From assembly GCF_009933175.1 (NCBI RefSeq), contig NZ_MAEJ01000030.1, forward strand, positions 186,001-250,000: DNA of 64,000 nt, written 5' to 3'. The notes beneath the pieces are model-generated. The model saw only the letters and a program-made list of their open reading frames with translations, had not been told where the DNA came from and searched no databases. A program made the position numbers and the translations under genes. Position 1 is the first letter of the stretch. Each line of letters begins with the position of its first letter. This stretch comes from Candidatus Enterococcus huntleyi (lineage in GTDB: Bacteria; Bacillota; Bacilli; Lactobacillales; Enterococcaceae). Of this stretch, positions 7,950 through 16,488 are shown in pieces.

Positions 7950-7978
7950 ACCCTACGCCTTTCTTGTTCGGATATCAA
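7950..7978 (-). promoter_or_regulatory. Antisense promoter, copy 2 (weaker)
   Basis: Minus strand TTGATA (7978-7973) and TAGGGT (7955-7950) keep the 17-base spacing of copy 1 although the surrounding sequence has diverged. Confidence 0.5.
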
Positions 7979-8090
7979 TTTTTTGTTTTTTTTCATAAAT
8001 ATAAATGAAGTTCAGAATACAGACTTGTTCTTTTTCTGAAAAAGGGGTATAGTTATTCCGTTTTATAAGAAAATTATTAGGAGGTCAAGA

Positions 8091-9038
8091 ATGTTTCAAT
8101 TTCTTCCTCATTCTGTACTGCAGATGAGCACCATATTTTTGTCAATTGTTATTGAAGCCTTGCCATTTGTTCTATTGGGCTGCCTAATCTCAGGTGCCCT
8201 TCATGTATTTTTAACACCTGAACGTGTGCAAAAGTTTTTGCCTAAAAATAAGCTATTATCGATTATTGTTGGTTGTCTCATGGGCTTTTTCTTTCCTTCT
8301 TGTGAATGTGGGATTGTGCCGATCGTCAATCAATTTGTCAAAAAAGAAGTGCCTGTCTACACCGCTTTTGCTTTTATGCTCACGGCACCAATTATAAATC
8401 CAATCGTTATTTTCTCTACATTCATTGCATTTGGCAATTCATGGAAATTTGCTTTCTGGCGAATCTTGGGAAGTTTTTTGGTTGCATTAGTGGTTGGTAT
8501 TTGGTTAGCGTATTTCAATAAAACTGATATTCTGAAATCAAAGTTACAGTCACAGCTATCCGCAATAAATCCTGAAGCACAGACTCATGACGAACACACA
8601 CATGGATCACATACACATAGTCATGATGCTCATCAGAAATCATTTTTTCATCAGTTTGGGCATGTATTGACTCACGGTGTGGATGAGTTTTTTGACACGG
8701 GGCGCTATCTTGTGATTGGGGCTTTGATTGCTTCGGCGATGCAGACGTATCTGCCAACAGGTTGGATGATGACGCTGGCTTCTACAAAAGTTTTGGCGGT
8801 TCTAATTATGTTATTAATGGCCTTTATCCTTTCTCTTTGTTCAGAAGCAGATGCGTTTATCGGGTCTTCACTGTTAAGTCTTTTCGGTACAGGTCCGGTG
8901 GTCGGTTTCTTAGTCTTTGGCCCGATGGTCGATATCAAAAATCTATTGATGATGAAACGTTATTTTAGCGGAAAGTTTATCGCGACTTTGGTGGGTATTA
9001 TTGGACTTGTCGTGTTCGGCTACGCACTGATTATTTAG
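8091..9038 (+). CDS. ArsP_1/DUF318-family permease with His-rich loop
   Basis: A 315-residue polytopic membrane protein of the DUF318 (UPF0718) permease family, to which ArsP and YcgR belong. Eight or so hydrophobic spans are seen, with the family FPSCECG motif (about residues 67-73) and TAPIINP. The central cytosolic loop (about residues 162-182) is packed with histidines (HDEHTHGSHTHSHDAHQ), as in proteins that handle zinc or related metals. The next gene (16 bases on) is its usual partner, the DUF1980/TIGR03943 protein. Start ATG 8091 has TAGGAGG. Metal transport is inferred from the loop; substrate is unknown. Confidence 0.82.
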   Translation: MFQFLPHSVLQMSTIFLSIVIEALPFVLLGCLISGALHVFLTPERVQKFLPKNKLLSIIVGCLMGFFFPSCECGIVPIVNQFVKKEVPVYTAFAFMLTAPIINPIVIFSTFIAFGNSWKFAFWRILGSFLVALVVGIWLAYFNKTDILKSKLQSQLSAINPEAQTHDEHTHGSHTHSHDAHQKSFFHQFGHVLTHGVDEFFDTGRYLVIGALIASAMQTYLPTGWMMTLASTKVLAVLIMLLMAFILSLCSEADAFIGSSLLSLFGTGPVVGFLVFGPMVDIKNLLMMKRYFSGKFIATLVGIIGLVVFGYALII

Positions 9039-9053
9039 AGAGAGGGGACAGTT

Positions 9054-9887
9054 ATGTTTCGATTGATTATCTTAGCAGGTTATTTTGAATTAATGGCTTA
9101 CTTACAAATTTCTGGCAAATTAGATCAGTATATCAATGTACATTATCAATATTTAGCGATTCTATCAATGGTGCTGTCTTTTGTTCTTGCTGTCGTCCAA
9201 TTAGTGCTGATTTTGCGCAATAAAGAACACCAAGTAGCTGAAGATGACCCACATGAGCATCATTTGACTAAGGGTTATCAAAAAGCCAGCGCTTATTTGT
9301 TATTAGCGTTGCCCATCATCGTGGGTTTACTTTTTCCGACAATCAGCTTGGATACAACGATCGTTGAAGCGAAAGGCTTTAATTTTCCAATTAGTAAAGA
9401 ATCTGTCGGCGACCCAGATGTTCAAACACAATATTTAAAACCCGATACGAGTATTTATTTTAACGAAGCTGATTATCAGGAACAGATGGATACGTTATTA
9501 GAAAAATATGATCAACAAGGTACATTAAAGATTACTGAAGCCAATTATTTGGAAATCATGGAACTCATCTATAATTACCCTAGTGCTTTTATCGGGCGTG
9601 CTGTATCTTATGATGGCTTCATTTATCAGGCAAAAAATCAAGAAATTAGCGATTTGTTTGTGTTCCGTTTCGGAATTATTCATTGTGTTGCTGATTCAGG
9701 TGTTTTCGGTTTGCGTACGAAACTACCTCATTCTGAAGAACCAAAGAATGATACGTGGGTGCATATCGAAGGCACGATTCAGTCAGAATATTATGCGCCC
9801 TTCAAACGAACCTTGCCTTTTGTCGATGCTAACACAGTGACGACTATCGCGACACCAGAAAATCAATATGTCTATCGTTCGTTTTAA
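9054..9887 (+). CDS. DUF1980/TIGR03943-family membrane protein (YcgQ-like)
   Basis: A 277-residue protein with two N-terminal membrane spans, a short His-containing stretch (EDDPHEHHL, about residues 64-72), a third span near residue 90, and a large C-terminal domain. It belongs to the family routinely encoded next to DUF318 permeases in Firmicutes. The C-terminal part contains IIHCVADSG, typical of the family. It is probably a membrane partner of the upstream permease. Start ATG 9054 follows GAGAGGGGAC. A perfect hairpin terminator ends the two-gene operon. Confidence 0.8.
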   Translation: MFRLIILAGYFELMAYLQISGKLDQYINVHYQYLAILSMVLSFVLAVVQLVLILRNKEHQVAEDDPHEHHLTKGYQKASAYLLLALPIIVGLLFPTISLDTTIVEAKGFNFPISKESVGDPDVQTQYLKPDTSIYFNEADYQEQMDTLLEKYDQQGTLKITEANYLEIMELIYNYPSAFIGRAVSYDGFIYQAKNQEISDLFVFRFGIIHCVADSGVFGLRTKLPHSEEPKNDTWVHIEGTIQSEYYAPFKRTLPFVDANTVTTIATPENQYVYRSF

Positions 9888-9898
9888 TCTATACAAAT

Positions 9899-9948
9899 AA
9901 ACAGGATTCCCCTCAAATGATGATTGATTTTGAGGGGAATCCTGTTTT
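9899..9948. terminator. Bidirectional terminator
   Basis: A near-perfect 19-bp stem (AAACAGGATTCCCCTCAAA at 9899-9917 against its complement at 9929-9947) with T and A tracts on the two sides, between convergent operons. Confidence 0.92.
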
Positions 9949-10041
9949 TGAATGCTGTTCATTATTTGAATCATTGGCATGTTTCCATGGATTTGCTTTC
10001 GTTTATACAGGGTAGCCTGTGCGCAAAATAGTAACTATTTC

Positions 10042-10539
10042 TTATTGTGGAGATTTCTTTTTCGGCTTCGTCGCCTTGGCACGTATTTTGAAGATTGCTT
10101 CTCGTTTCACTTTGAAATTGCGAATATTATGGTTAAAGACTTCAGATAATACCAAACCTAAGGCGATTGCACCGGCAATCATGATTGCTTGAACGGCTGC
10201 AGAAACGGCTTCTTGGTAAGTGCCGACGACTAGATTTCGAACGGCTTGATAGGCTAGCCCTCCAGGAACTAATGGAACCATACCAGGAATATTAAAGATG
10301 GTGACAGGCATTTTAAGCCAGCGAGAGAAGAAATAGCTAGCAGAAGCCACACCTAATGAACCCAAAAGAGAGCCCAGTGCCGCTGTCCCGCCAAACTGAA
10401 CACAGCCCCAATAGAGCACCCAGCCAACGACGCCAGATAAGCCACAATAAATCAATGCTTTTCTCGGCACATTTGTGATAATAGCGAAGGCAGCCGTTGC
10501 CAAAAAACTGAATAAAATTTGTATACTGATTGCACTCAT
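10042..10539 (-). CDS. ThrE C-terminal-type exporter subunit (DUF3815, YjjB-like)
   Basis: A 165-residue membrane protein of four to five spans matching the C-terminal half of ThrE threonine/serine exporters (DUF3815). The motif NIPGMVPLVPGGLAYQAVRN is the family hallmark and mirrors the MPLVPGVQITNAIRD motif of the partner encoded just upstream. In E. coli the split pair YjjP/YjjB exports succinate; in Corynebacterium a fused ThrE exports threonine and serine, so the substrate here is open. It is the second gene of a two-gene operon, 12 bases after the first. Confidence 0.88.
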   Translation of the reverse strand: MSAISIQILFSFLATAAFAIITNVPRKALIYCGLSGVVGWVLYWGCVQFGGTAALGSLLGSLGVASASYFFSRWLKMPVTIFNIPGMVPLVPGGLAYQAVRNLVVGTYQEAVSAAVQAIMIAGAIALGLVLSEVFNHNIRNFKVKREAIFKIRAKATKPKKKSPQ

Positions 10540-10551
10540 TTATAGCGCCTC

Positions 10552-11388
10552 CTAACCCATAAATTGAAAAACAAATGCGATAGCAAAGCCAATCATTGAA
10601 GCCGTCATGAGGGCTTCAGTCCCACGCGAAACACCTGACAAATAATGGCCCGCCAACAAATCGCGGATGGCATTGGTAATCTGAACCCCAGGAACCAGCG
10701 GCATCACGCAACCAATAATAATCATATCCTGGCTGACGCCAAAGCCCATACGAGCACAGAGAATTCCGGCAAAGCCAATAAAGAGGGAGGCTAAAAATTC
10801 AGCCAAGAAGCGAATGCGGAAAAAACGTAACCCACAGAGAAAGAGCGTATAGCCAATCCCGCCAATCACTAACGTAATCGGTAAGTCATGGAAGGTGCCA
10901 CCAAATAGAATCATAATCGCGCCACTCACGATAGCAGCACTGACGATTTGCAGCCAAACAGGGAAGAAAATTCGTTCTTTATCCAACTCTTTTAACTTTT
11001 GTAAGAGCTCCGTCAAAGTCAGTTGCCCAGCTACATATTCTCGTGACAGATTATTAACTTTGACTACTTTTTCTAAATTAATCGAACGATTCGTTATCTG
11101 TTCCATGCGAATGGTGGAGGTCTGATCAATTCCTACAAAGAGACCAGTCTGTGTCACATAACTGACCAATCGATAATTTCCCGAAGCTAAGGCAATTCGG
11201 CTCATAGTATCCTCCACACGATACATCTCGGCATTGCTCTCCATCATAATTTTGCCGGCCAACAGGCAGGTTTCTAGTAATTTATCGGTGATTTGTTCAG
11301 CAGTTTGTTCATTTGATTGTTCGTTTATTTGTTTTAGTGATTGTTCATCTAGTTGTACGTTTATTTTCTCGGTAAGTTGTTCAGTCAA
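10552..11388 (-). CDS. ThrE N-terminal-type exporter subunit (DUF1212, YjjP-like)
   Basis: A 278-residue protein of the DUF1212 family. A cytosolic region (residues 1-150; ESNAEMYRVEDTM and SREYVAGQLTL) is followed by five spans with CVMPLVPGVQITNAIRDLL. It pairs with the DUF3815 protein to form one exporter. The start is TTG 11388, with GGAGG 8 bases upstream. The first 36 residues are an unusual Gln/Glu-rich tract (EQLTEK, DEQSLKQ, NEQSNEQTAEQ) encoded by repeated GAACAA-like words, absent from typical family members and likely grown by slippage. Confidence 0.88.
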   Translation of the reverse strand: MTEQLTEKINVQLDEQSLKQINEQSNEQTAEQITDKLLETCLLAGKIMMESNAEMYRVEDTMSRIALASGNYRLVSYVTQTGLFVGIDQTSTIRMEQITNRSINLEKVVKVNNLSREYVAGQLTLTELLQKLKELDKERIFFPVWLQIVSAAIVSGAIMILFGGTFHDLPITLVIGGIGYTLFLCGLRFFRIRFLAEFLASLFIGFAGILCARMGFGVSQDMIIIGCVMPLVPGVQITNAIRDLLAGHYLSGVSRGTEALMTASMIGFAIAFVFQFMG

Positions 11389-11647
11389 AAGAAGACCTCC
11401 AGTTAGTTGTTCGAGTTTATATGAATCAAGTTATGATGAGAAAACATCTGAATCAGCATATCGAGACGCCGTTCATTTAGTTGTGCAGATTTGTGTATGT
11501 CTGTCTCCCAGTTTACTTTTTTGAGCTGGTTTATTCTTGCTCACGTGCTTACTGGCTTGGTTGATTAGCCAAGGGATAGTTATAATCAAAGTTCTTCTTC
11601 ATTTTACTACATATTTTTGTAGAATTGTGATCCTTGAAGTAAATCTC

Positions 11648-11676
11648 TTGTACTCTAATTTTAACTGGCGTATACT
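11648..11676 (+). promoter_or_regulatory. tRNA-Gly promoter
   Basis: TTGTAC (11648-11653), 17 bases, TATACT (11671-11676), ending 11 bases before the tRNA 5' end. Confidence 0.75.
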
Positions 11677-11687
11677 ATCATTATTGC

Positions 11688-11758
11688 GCGGGTGTAGTTT
11701 AGTGGTAAAATTCCAGCTTCCCAAGCTGATGTCGCGGGTTCGATTCCCGTCACCCGCT
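11688..11758 (+). tRNA. tRNA-Gly(CCC)
   Basis: A 71-nt cloverleaf. Acceptor GCGGGTG pairs with CACCCGC, the T arm is GCGGG-TTCGATT-CCCGT, and the anticodon loop is TTCCCAA, giving anticodon CCC (Gly, GGG codons). The 27-43 pair is a C-A mismatch. CCA is not encoded. It sits alone between a promoter and a terminator. Confidence 0.93.
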
Positions 11759-11765
11759 TAAATGT

Positions 11766-11817
11766 AATGACCTAATCAGCTAGAGTTTGTGGCTCGCTGA
11801 TTAGGTCATTTGTTTTT
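11766..11817 (+). terminator. Terminator after tRNA-Gly
   Basis: A perfect 15-bp stem (AATGACCTAATCAGC against GCTGATTAGGTCATT), then a T-rich tract. It may also serve the convergent lipoprotein gene. Confidence 0.88.
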
Positions 11818-11823
11818 TATAAG

Positions 11824-12279
11824 TTATTCCAAATAAATATCGTAGTGCTTGGCAGTTTCAGTCATAGGTTTTGCTTCGAGTAGCAATATTTCTGCCTGAC
11901 TGTCTTCGAAGGTGAAGGTCAGGGAGACAGTTTGCTGTGCATCGACGGGATTCTTTTCAGCTGATTCGGAGGAGTCAACTAGCGTCAAAGGTCTTTCATC
12001 GGCATAGATGTTAAAGCTTTCGTAACAGTCAAAAAACGTTTGAGGCGTTGTTCCTTCGTTGAGCCAATCGATGGTTACCACTAGTTGATTATTTTCATGG
12101 ACGACTGACTGAATTGTTAAGGAGGTCGTTTTAAAATAGAGGCTCTCTGGTTGATACAGGATATTATTTTTGATAACCACAGCTTCCGGCCTCTCACCTA
12201 TAGTCTGCCATTCTTCGATAGGTTGGCAGCCAGCTAATAACAAACTACAGCTGACCCACAAGAAATGTCGTTTCTTCAT
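11824..12279 (-). CDS. Putative lipoprotein, unknown function
   Basis: A 151-residue protein with a lipoprotein signal peptide: MKKRHFLWVSCSLLLAGC, lipobox LLAG-C with Cys18. The mature part looks like a small beta-rich extracellular domain (alternating hydrophobic strands such as SLTIQSVV and LVVTIDWLN; a DUF4352-like immunoglobulin-type fold is possible). I do not recognise the family. Its start overlaps the upstream membrane-protein gene by 35 bases, and its ribosome site (GGAGG) lies inside that gene, so the two are translationally coupled and probably work together at the membrane. Confidence 0.7.
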   Translation of the reverse strand: MKKRHFLWVSCSLLLAGCQPIEEWQTIGERPEAVVIKNNILYQPESLYFKTTSLTIQSVVHENNQLVVTIDWLNEGTTPQTFFDCYESFNIYADERPLTLVDSSESAEKNPVDAQQTVSLTFTFEDSQAEILLLEAKPMTETAKHYDIYLE

Positions 12280-12886
12280 TTTCTATGCCTCCCATCTTCC
12301 GTTGGATAGGTAGAAATGTGAGGCAAACTAATAGACTAAGTGTGATAATTGTTGGCAAGTCAACCCAAAGGATAGGGTAGCGGGGCAAGAGTAAATAGCC
12401 TTTTAAGGTATCATTTGCGCTACCGATAACGCCAAAATAAATGAGTTGGCTGACGAGTAATCCAATAATTTCGCCGATCAAGTAAGGCGCAGCATAGCTC
12501 AGCCAAAACATGCCGGTATTTTCTGATCGTGTGGTGCCTATGTATGCTTTAATTTTAAATTCCTCTTTTTGTTGGATGAATTCTTTGGCTAAAAGAGAAA
12601 GTAAGTATGCGAAGCTCAATCCTAACAAAACAAAGAGTAGAAGAAAAACCATTTTCTCCAGTATTGAGAGAATAAAAACTAAATCTTGTCTCGTATTGAC
12701 CAGACCACCTGCATCTGGAACAGTTTCTTCAACCACTCGGCCATGAAGTAAGTTCAGATAAACACGGCCACCAAGACTGAGGATTAATGAACAAAGAGAG
12801 CTGTAAATCAGGATCATTCGCGTAAATGAGCGATTACGCCAAACATCCAAAAAACCGTGTGCGGCGATGAATTTTAATTTTTCCAC
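12245..12886 (-). CDS. Polytopic membrane protein, FtsX-like architecture
   Basis: A 213-residue protein with four hydrophobic spans: one near the N-terminus, an extracellular loop of about 40 residues, then one span, a cytosolic loop with KEFIQQKEEFKIKAYIGTTR, and two further spans. The layout and the loop resemble a minimal FtsX/MacB-type permease, but no ATPase gene is adjacent. The best start is GTG 12886 (MEKLKFIAAHGF) with GGAGG 8 bases upstream; an in-frame GTG at 12901 overlaps that ribosome site and is unlikely. It is coupled with the downstream lipoprotein gene. Function unknown. Confidence 0.65.
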   Translation of the reverse strand: MEKLKFIAAHGFLDVWRNRSFTRMILIYSSLCSLILSLGGRVYLNLLHGRVVEETVPDAGGLVNTRQDLVFILSILEKMVFLLLFVLLGLSFAYLLSLLAKEFIQQKEEFKIKAYIGTTRSENTGMFWLSYAAPYLIGEIIGLLVSQLIYFGVIGSANDTLKGYLLLPRYPILWVDLPTIITLSLLVCLTFLPIQRKMGGIENEETTFLVGQL

Positions 12887-13007
12887 TATAGAATCCTCCA
12901 CAAAGTACTTTTTTCCATTATACTAGAGTCGAACGAAAAATTTGAAAGAATTTTCGATTGTAAAATAAGTGTTAGACAATCGTAATGAACGAATAGAGGA
13001 TAGAAAG

Positions 13008-14372
13008 ATGAAAAAGTTTATGTCTAGAAACAAAGGTATCTTACTTATTGTAGCGGGAATTATGCTGCTAGTGAGCGCTGTCGTATTCACGCAATCTGGT
13101 AAAGAAGAGGATACCCGCCAGAGTCCGAAAGAGACCAAATTGTGGGTGCTAACCGACAATCATTTTATTGCGCCAGAATTGTACGATGATGGGAGTGAAT
13201 TTGCCTTTATCGAAACGACAGCAGCTGGCAAAGACTTACGGTATCAACAACAGAGCTTGGAGGCATTGGTGGCAAACGCCTTAAAGGAACGACCTAATGA
13301 GGTTATTTTGACCGGCGATCTGACATTAAACGGGGAATATGTTAGTGCTGAGAAACTTGTTGAACTACTGAATCCACTAGTGGAAAAGAATATCAAAGTC
13401 CGAGTGATTCCTGGAAATCATGACATTCATGATGGCTGGGCACGGAAATATGAAAATGATGAACAGATCAAAGCTAAACAAATTTCGCCTGAGGATTTTC
13501 GAGAGCTATTTAAAGATATGGGCTATGAGGGCGCGGATAGTTACGATAAAGAGTCGCTCAGCTATAAAGAATCTGGCACGACGGCCTATGATTTTTACTT
13601 TTTGGATAGTAATAAATATACTTTAGAGGCCAGTAAAAGTGCGCCGGCAACGGGCGGTAGATTTCGAGATGAGACGTTGCAATGGTTAGAAGATGAATTC
13701 AAAAAAACGGCAGTGAACGACAAGCAACCCATCGTTTTTATGCATCATAATTTATATCCTCACAATGAAGCGGTCAGTCGGGGATTTGTGATTGATGATG
13801 CCGAAGAGGTTCGCGCGCTATACGCGAAATATCATGTGGCTGTCGTGTTTTCCGGACACATTCACGCACAGGATATTCTAGAAAAAACGATTGATGGGGT
13901 GAACATTCCGGAAGTCGTCAATGGTGCCTACAGCATTACACCGCATGGTTTTGGTGAAGTGGTGGTCAATGAAAAAGGAATTGAGTATAGCCGAAAATCA
14001 GTCAATGTCGATACCTGGGCTGCGGAAACAAATCAGACAGATTCTAAATTATTGAAGCACCAAGCCTATTTAAAGGAGCTCTTCGTAAATGACGGAAAAG
14101 CGTTAGGCTATCGTTCGTTATTAGAAAAAAAGATTCCTAACGAGGATGACTTAGATGCAGCCGCTCAATTGGTCGGGCAAGTTAATGAAGAGTTTTTTAC
14201 CGGTGAGGATACTCGAACACCTGAAGAAGTCGAAAAAATTAAAGCGGGGAAAGGCTATCAAACGTTGGAAGCTTATGATAGTTTTCTGAAGAAATATATC
14301 GATTCTGTTTTGACGGATAATAATCTGGAAGATACCCATTTGTTTATCCCAAATAAAAAGCAGACAAAATAA
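13008..14372 (+). CDS. Secreted/membrane-anchored metallophosphoesterase
   Basis: A 454-residue calcineurin-like phosphoesterase with an N-terminal membrane anchor or signal (residues 8-28), so the enzyme faces outward. Metal-ligand motifs appear in order: DNHF (variant of D-x-H), GDLTLNGE, GNHDIHDG, MHHNLYPH and GHIHAQD. The C-terminal 100 residues are mostly helical and charged. Related proteins are annotated as phosphohydrolases or phosphodiesterases of unknown substrate. Start ATG 13008 follows GAGGATAGAAAG; the frame is open upstream to 12969 without a ribosome site. Monocistronic with its own terminator. Confidence 0.85.
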   Translation: MKKFMSRNKGILLIVAGIMLLVSAVVFTQSGKEEDTRQSPKETKLWVLTDNHFIAPELYDDGSEFAFIETTAAGKDLRYQQQSLEALVANALKERPNEVILTGDLTLNGEYVSAEKLVELLNPLVEKNIKVRVIPGNHDIHDGWARKYENDEQIKAKQISPEDFRELFKDMGYEGADSYDKESLSYKESGTTAYDFYFLDSNKYTLEASKSAPATGGRFRDETLQWLEDEFKKTAVNDKQPIVFMHHNLYPHNEAVSRGFVIDDAEEVRALYAKYHVAVVFSGHIHAQDILEKTIDGVNIPEVVNGAYSITPHGFGEVVVNEKGIEYSRKSVNVDTWAAETNQTDSKLLKHQAYLKELFVNDGKALGYRSLLEKKIPNEDDLDAAAQLVGQVNEEFFTGEDTRTPEEVEKIKAGKGYQTLEAYDSFLKKYIDSVLTDNNLEDTHLFIPNKKQTK

Positions 14373-14375
14373 CTC

Positions 14376-14426
14376 AAGACTAAGACGAAAAGTGAGTACT
14401 TCACAGAATTCGTCTTAGTCTTTTTA
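14376..14426 (+). terminator. Terminator of the phosphoesterase gene
   Basis: A 14-bp stem (AAGACTAAGACGAA at 14376-14389 against TTCGTCTTAGTCTT at 14409-14422) followed by T5. Confidence 0.9.
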
Positions 14427-14640
14427 GTTGGAGAAACGATGACTATTTTATGTTCTATTTAAGGTTCTATTTAAGCATTTATACTATTTTAAATAACGGA
14501 TTGAGAGTAACAGTTCACTTACCAACTCGAGTTGATTGGCAAATACATATAGCTGTTTAAGGGTACGTGTATATTTAATCATCGTAATGATTTACTAATT
14601 AGAAACTAGAAGTTAAATCGAAAAACGCTCGCGAATTATC

Positions 14641-16236
14641 TTACCCCTTTGATAAATCAACAATTTCATCGAGTTGTTCTCTGACAGCTGCTCTTAAGTG
14701 ATGTGTAATCATGATCAGCAAGACACCGGTTTGCTTCATCAAGGTTTGCTCGATCTTTAAGGCACTTTCTTCATCCAAATTGGCGGTTCCTTCATCGACT
14801 AAGATAACTTTTTTCTCACGAAGGAATCCGCGAGCTAAGGCTAGACGTTGTTTTTGCCCACCAGAAAACAAGCGCCCATTTTCACCGACAGAGGTGCCTA
14901 ATCCTGCGGGCAATGCACGAACCATTTCGCCTAAGTCTGCTTGTTCTAAAGCCGTCATCAAGGCTTCGTCTGAATAACTTTCACCTAAGGTTAGGTTTTC
15001 TCGGACGGTGCCGGTGAATAGGTAAGGCGTTTGGTCGAGGTAGAGGACTTCTCTATGTAGAGTTTCTAATGAAATAGTTTTGAAATCCTGTTTGTTGAAT
15101 AAAATAGTCCCCGAATACTCTGGAAGTTTGCCATTTAAAATGTTCATTAACGTCGTTTTACCAGAGCCACTCTCGCCAACTAAGGCATACTTTTTCCCTA
15201 AATCAAAGCGTTGCGACTGATTGGTTAAAATCTTTTTTTCACCATAGGCATAGCTGACATCGACTAATTCAAAGCCTGATTCTAAAGGAATTTCTGGGGT
15301 AGATTGTGTGGCTATATAAGGAACACTTTCAAACTTGTCAAACAGGGGTCTAGTGGACTGAACCGCGCCAATCTGTTGCGTCAAGTTTCCTAATGTATTA
15401 AAAATGGTGCCCCCTAAATTGCCTGTTGCAGTCAATGTTCCGACGGTCATCTTACCGAGAATGACTAGGTAACCAGTCAATGCGAGGATCCCTAGCTGTC
15501 CGATAACATTTCCTAGTGCTCCGGAAACCGCAACTTTAGCGATCACAGATGCTTGATTATTCTTTTTCTCTGCCAATTTTTCAGAAGCTTGAACGGTGCG
15601 CTTAGGCAGTGTAGCAAGTAAATGAAAGACATATAAGGTATCGTAGCCACTTAAAACATCCGAGACTTTAGATAAAAATGACTCATTTTCACTGGCAACG
15701 GCAGCTGAGGCAGTAGTCATTTTCTTTTGCAAAAGCTTCGGTAGGGAGAGTAGCAGTCCGCCAATCACCAGTGATAGAAGGGCTAAACTCCAGTGAAAGC
15801 TGAAGAGTGTCACAATCGATAAAAAGGTCCCAATCAAGCCTGCCGCGATTTGATAAAAGCTATCAAAGCCAGCTGATTCAATCATCGTGATATCATTGGT
15901 TAGCCACGAAGCATAGGTGCCCACCTGTCGCGAATGAAATTCATTGTAGGAGGTTAAGGCTAATTTGTTGGTCAGTTCCTCCCGCAGATGAGTCGACATT
16001 TGTTGTTTGGCTTTGCTAATTTGTTTAATTTGCCAATAGGTTAGGATTAAGAATCCAAAATAGGCTATCAACATTTTTACTAACCCTTCAATGAATAAAG
16101 GTACCTCACCACTAATTAAAGCATTCAGCATCGAGACATTCATCAAGCTGGCGATGATTTGGGCAATGGATGCTCCAATTAAGATAATTCCGATTAAAAG
16201 ATTTTCTTTCCAAAAATGACTGATTATTTGTTTCAT
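14641..16236 (-). CDS. ABC exporter half-transporter (fused membrane and ATPase domains)
   Basis: A 531-residue type I ABC exporter. Six spans occupy about residues 15-300, followed by an ATPase domain with Walker A GESGSGKTT, signature FSGGQKQRLALARG, Walker B VILVDEGTANLD (Asp-Glu followed by Gly, where Pro or Ala is usual) and the H-loop TH. The family includes CydC/CydD-like and peptide or drug exporters; the lone gene suggests a homodimer. Start ATG 16236 (MKQIISHF) has GGGAGG 8 bases upstream. Substrate unknown; no resistance or bacteriocin gene is adjacent. Confidence 0.85.
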   Translation of the reverse strand: MKQIISHFWKENLLIGIILIGASIAQIIASLMNVSMLNALISGEVPLFIEGLVKMLIAYFGFLILTYWQIKQISKAKQQMSTHLREELTNKLALTSYNEFHSRQVGTYASWLTNDITMIESAGFDSFYQIAAGLIGTFLSIVTLFSFHWSLALLSLVIGGLLLSLPKLLQKKMTTASAAVASENESFLSKVSDVLSGYDTLYVFHLLATLPKRTVQASEKLAEKKNNQASVIAKVAVSGALGNVIGQLGILALTGYLVILGKMTVGTLTATGNLGGTIFNTLGNLTQQIGAVQSTRPLFDKFESVPYIATQSTPEIPLESGFELVDVSYAYGEKKILTNQSQRFDLGKKYALVGESGSGKTTLMNILNGKLPEYSGTILFNKQDFKTISLETLHREVLYLDQTPYLFTGTVRENLTLGESYSDEALMTALEQADLGEMVRALPAGLGTSVGENGRLFSGGQKQRLALARGFLREKKVILVDEGTANLDEESALKIEQTLMKQTGVLLIMITHHLRAAVREQLDEIVDLSKG

Positions 16237-16488
16237 ACGTTTTGCCTCCCTCATTTGATAGATTAAGTATACGGAGTGTCAACCAAACGAGAACTAAAAG
16301 TTGCAAATATGTAAAAATGCTTTTTTTAGTCGCACACCCAAAGAAATTAACTCTTGCAAACTAAGCGGAAAAAAGTTAAATTTATCAAGCAGGATCCTAG
16401 AATTTTTGCGTAGATAGTAGTAGAAGGATACGGAGACTACCTAAAAGAATAAAATGCTTAGCTATCAGCCTGAGTACATATTAGAGCA

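Noticed and set aside
14440-14480. Short direct repeat of GTTCTATTTAAG
   Set aside because: Only two copies of 12 bases in AT-rich DNA; no structure or partner feature.
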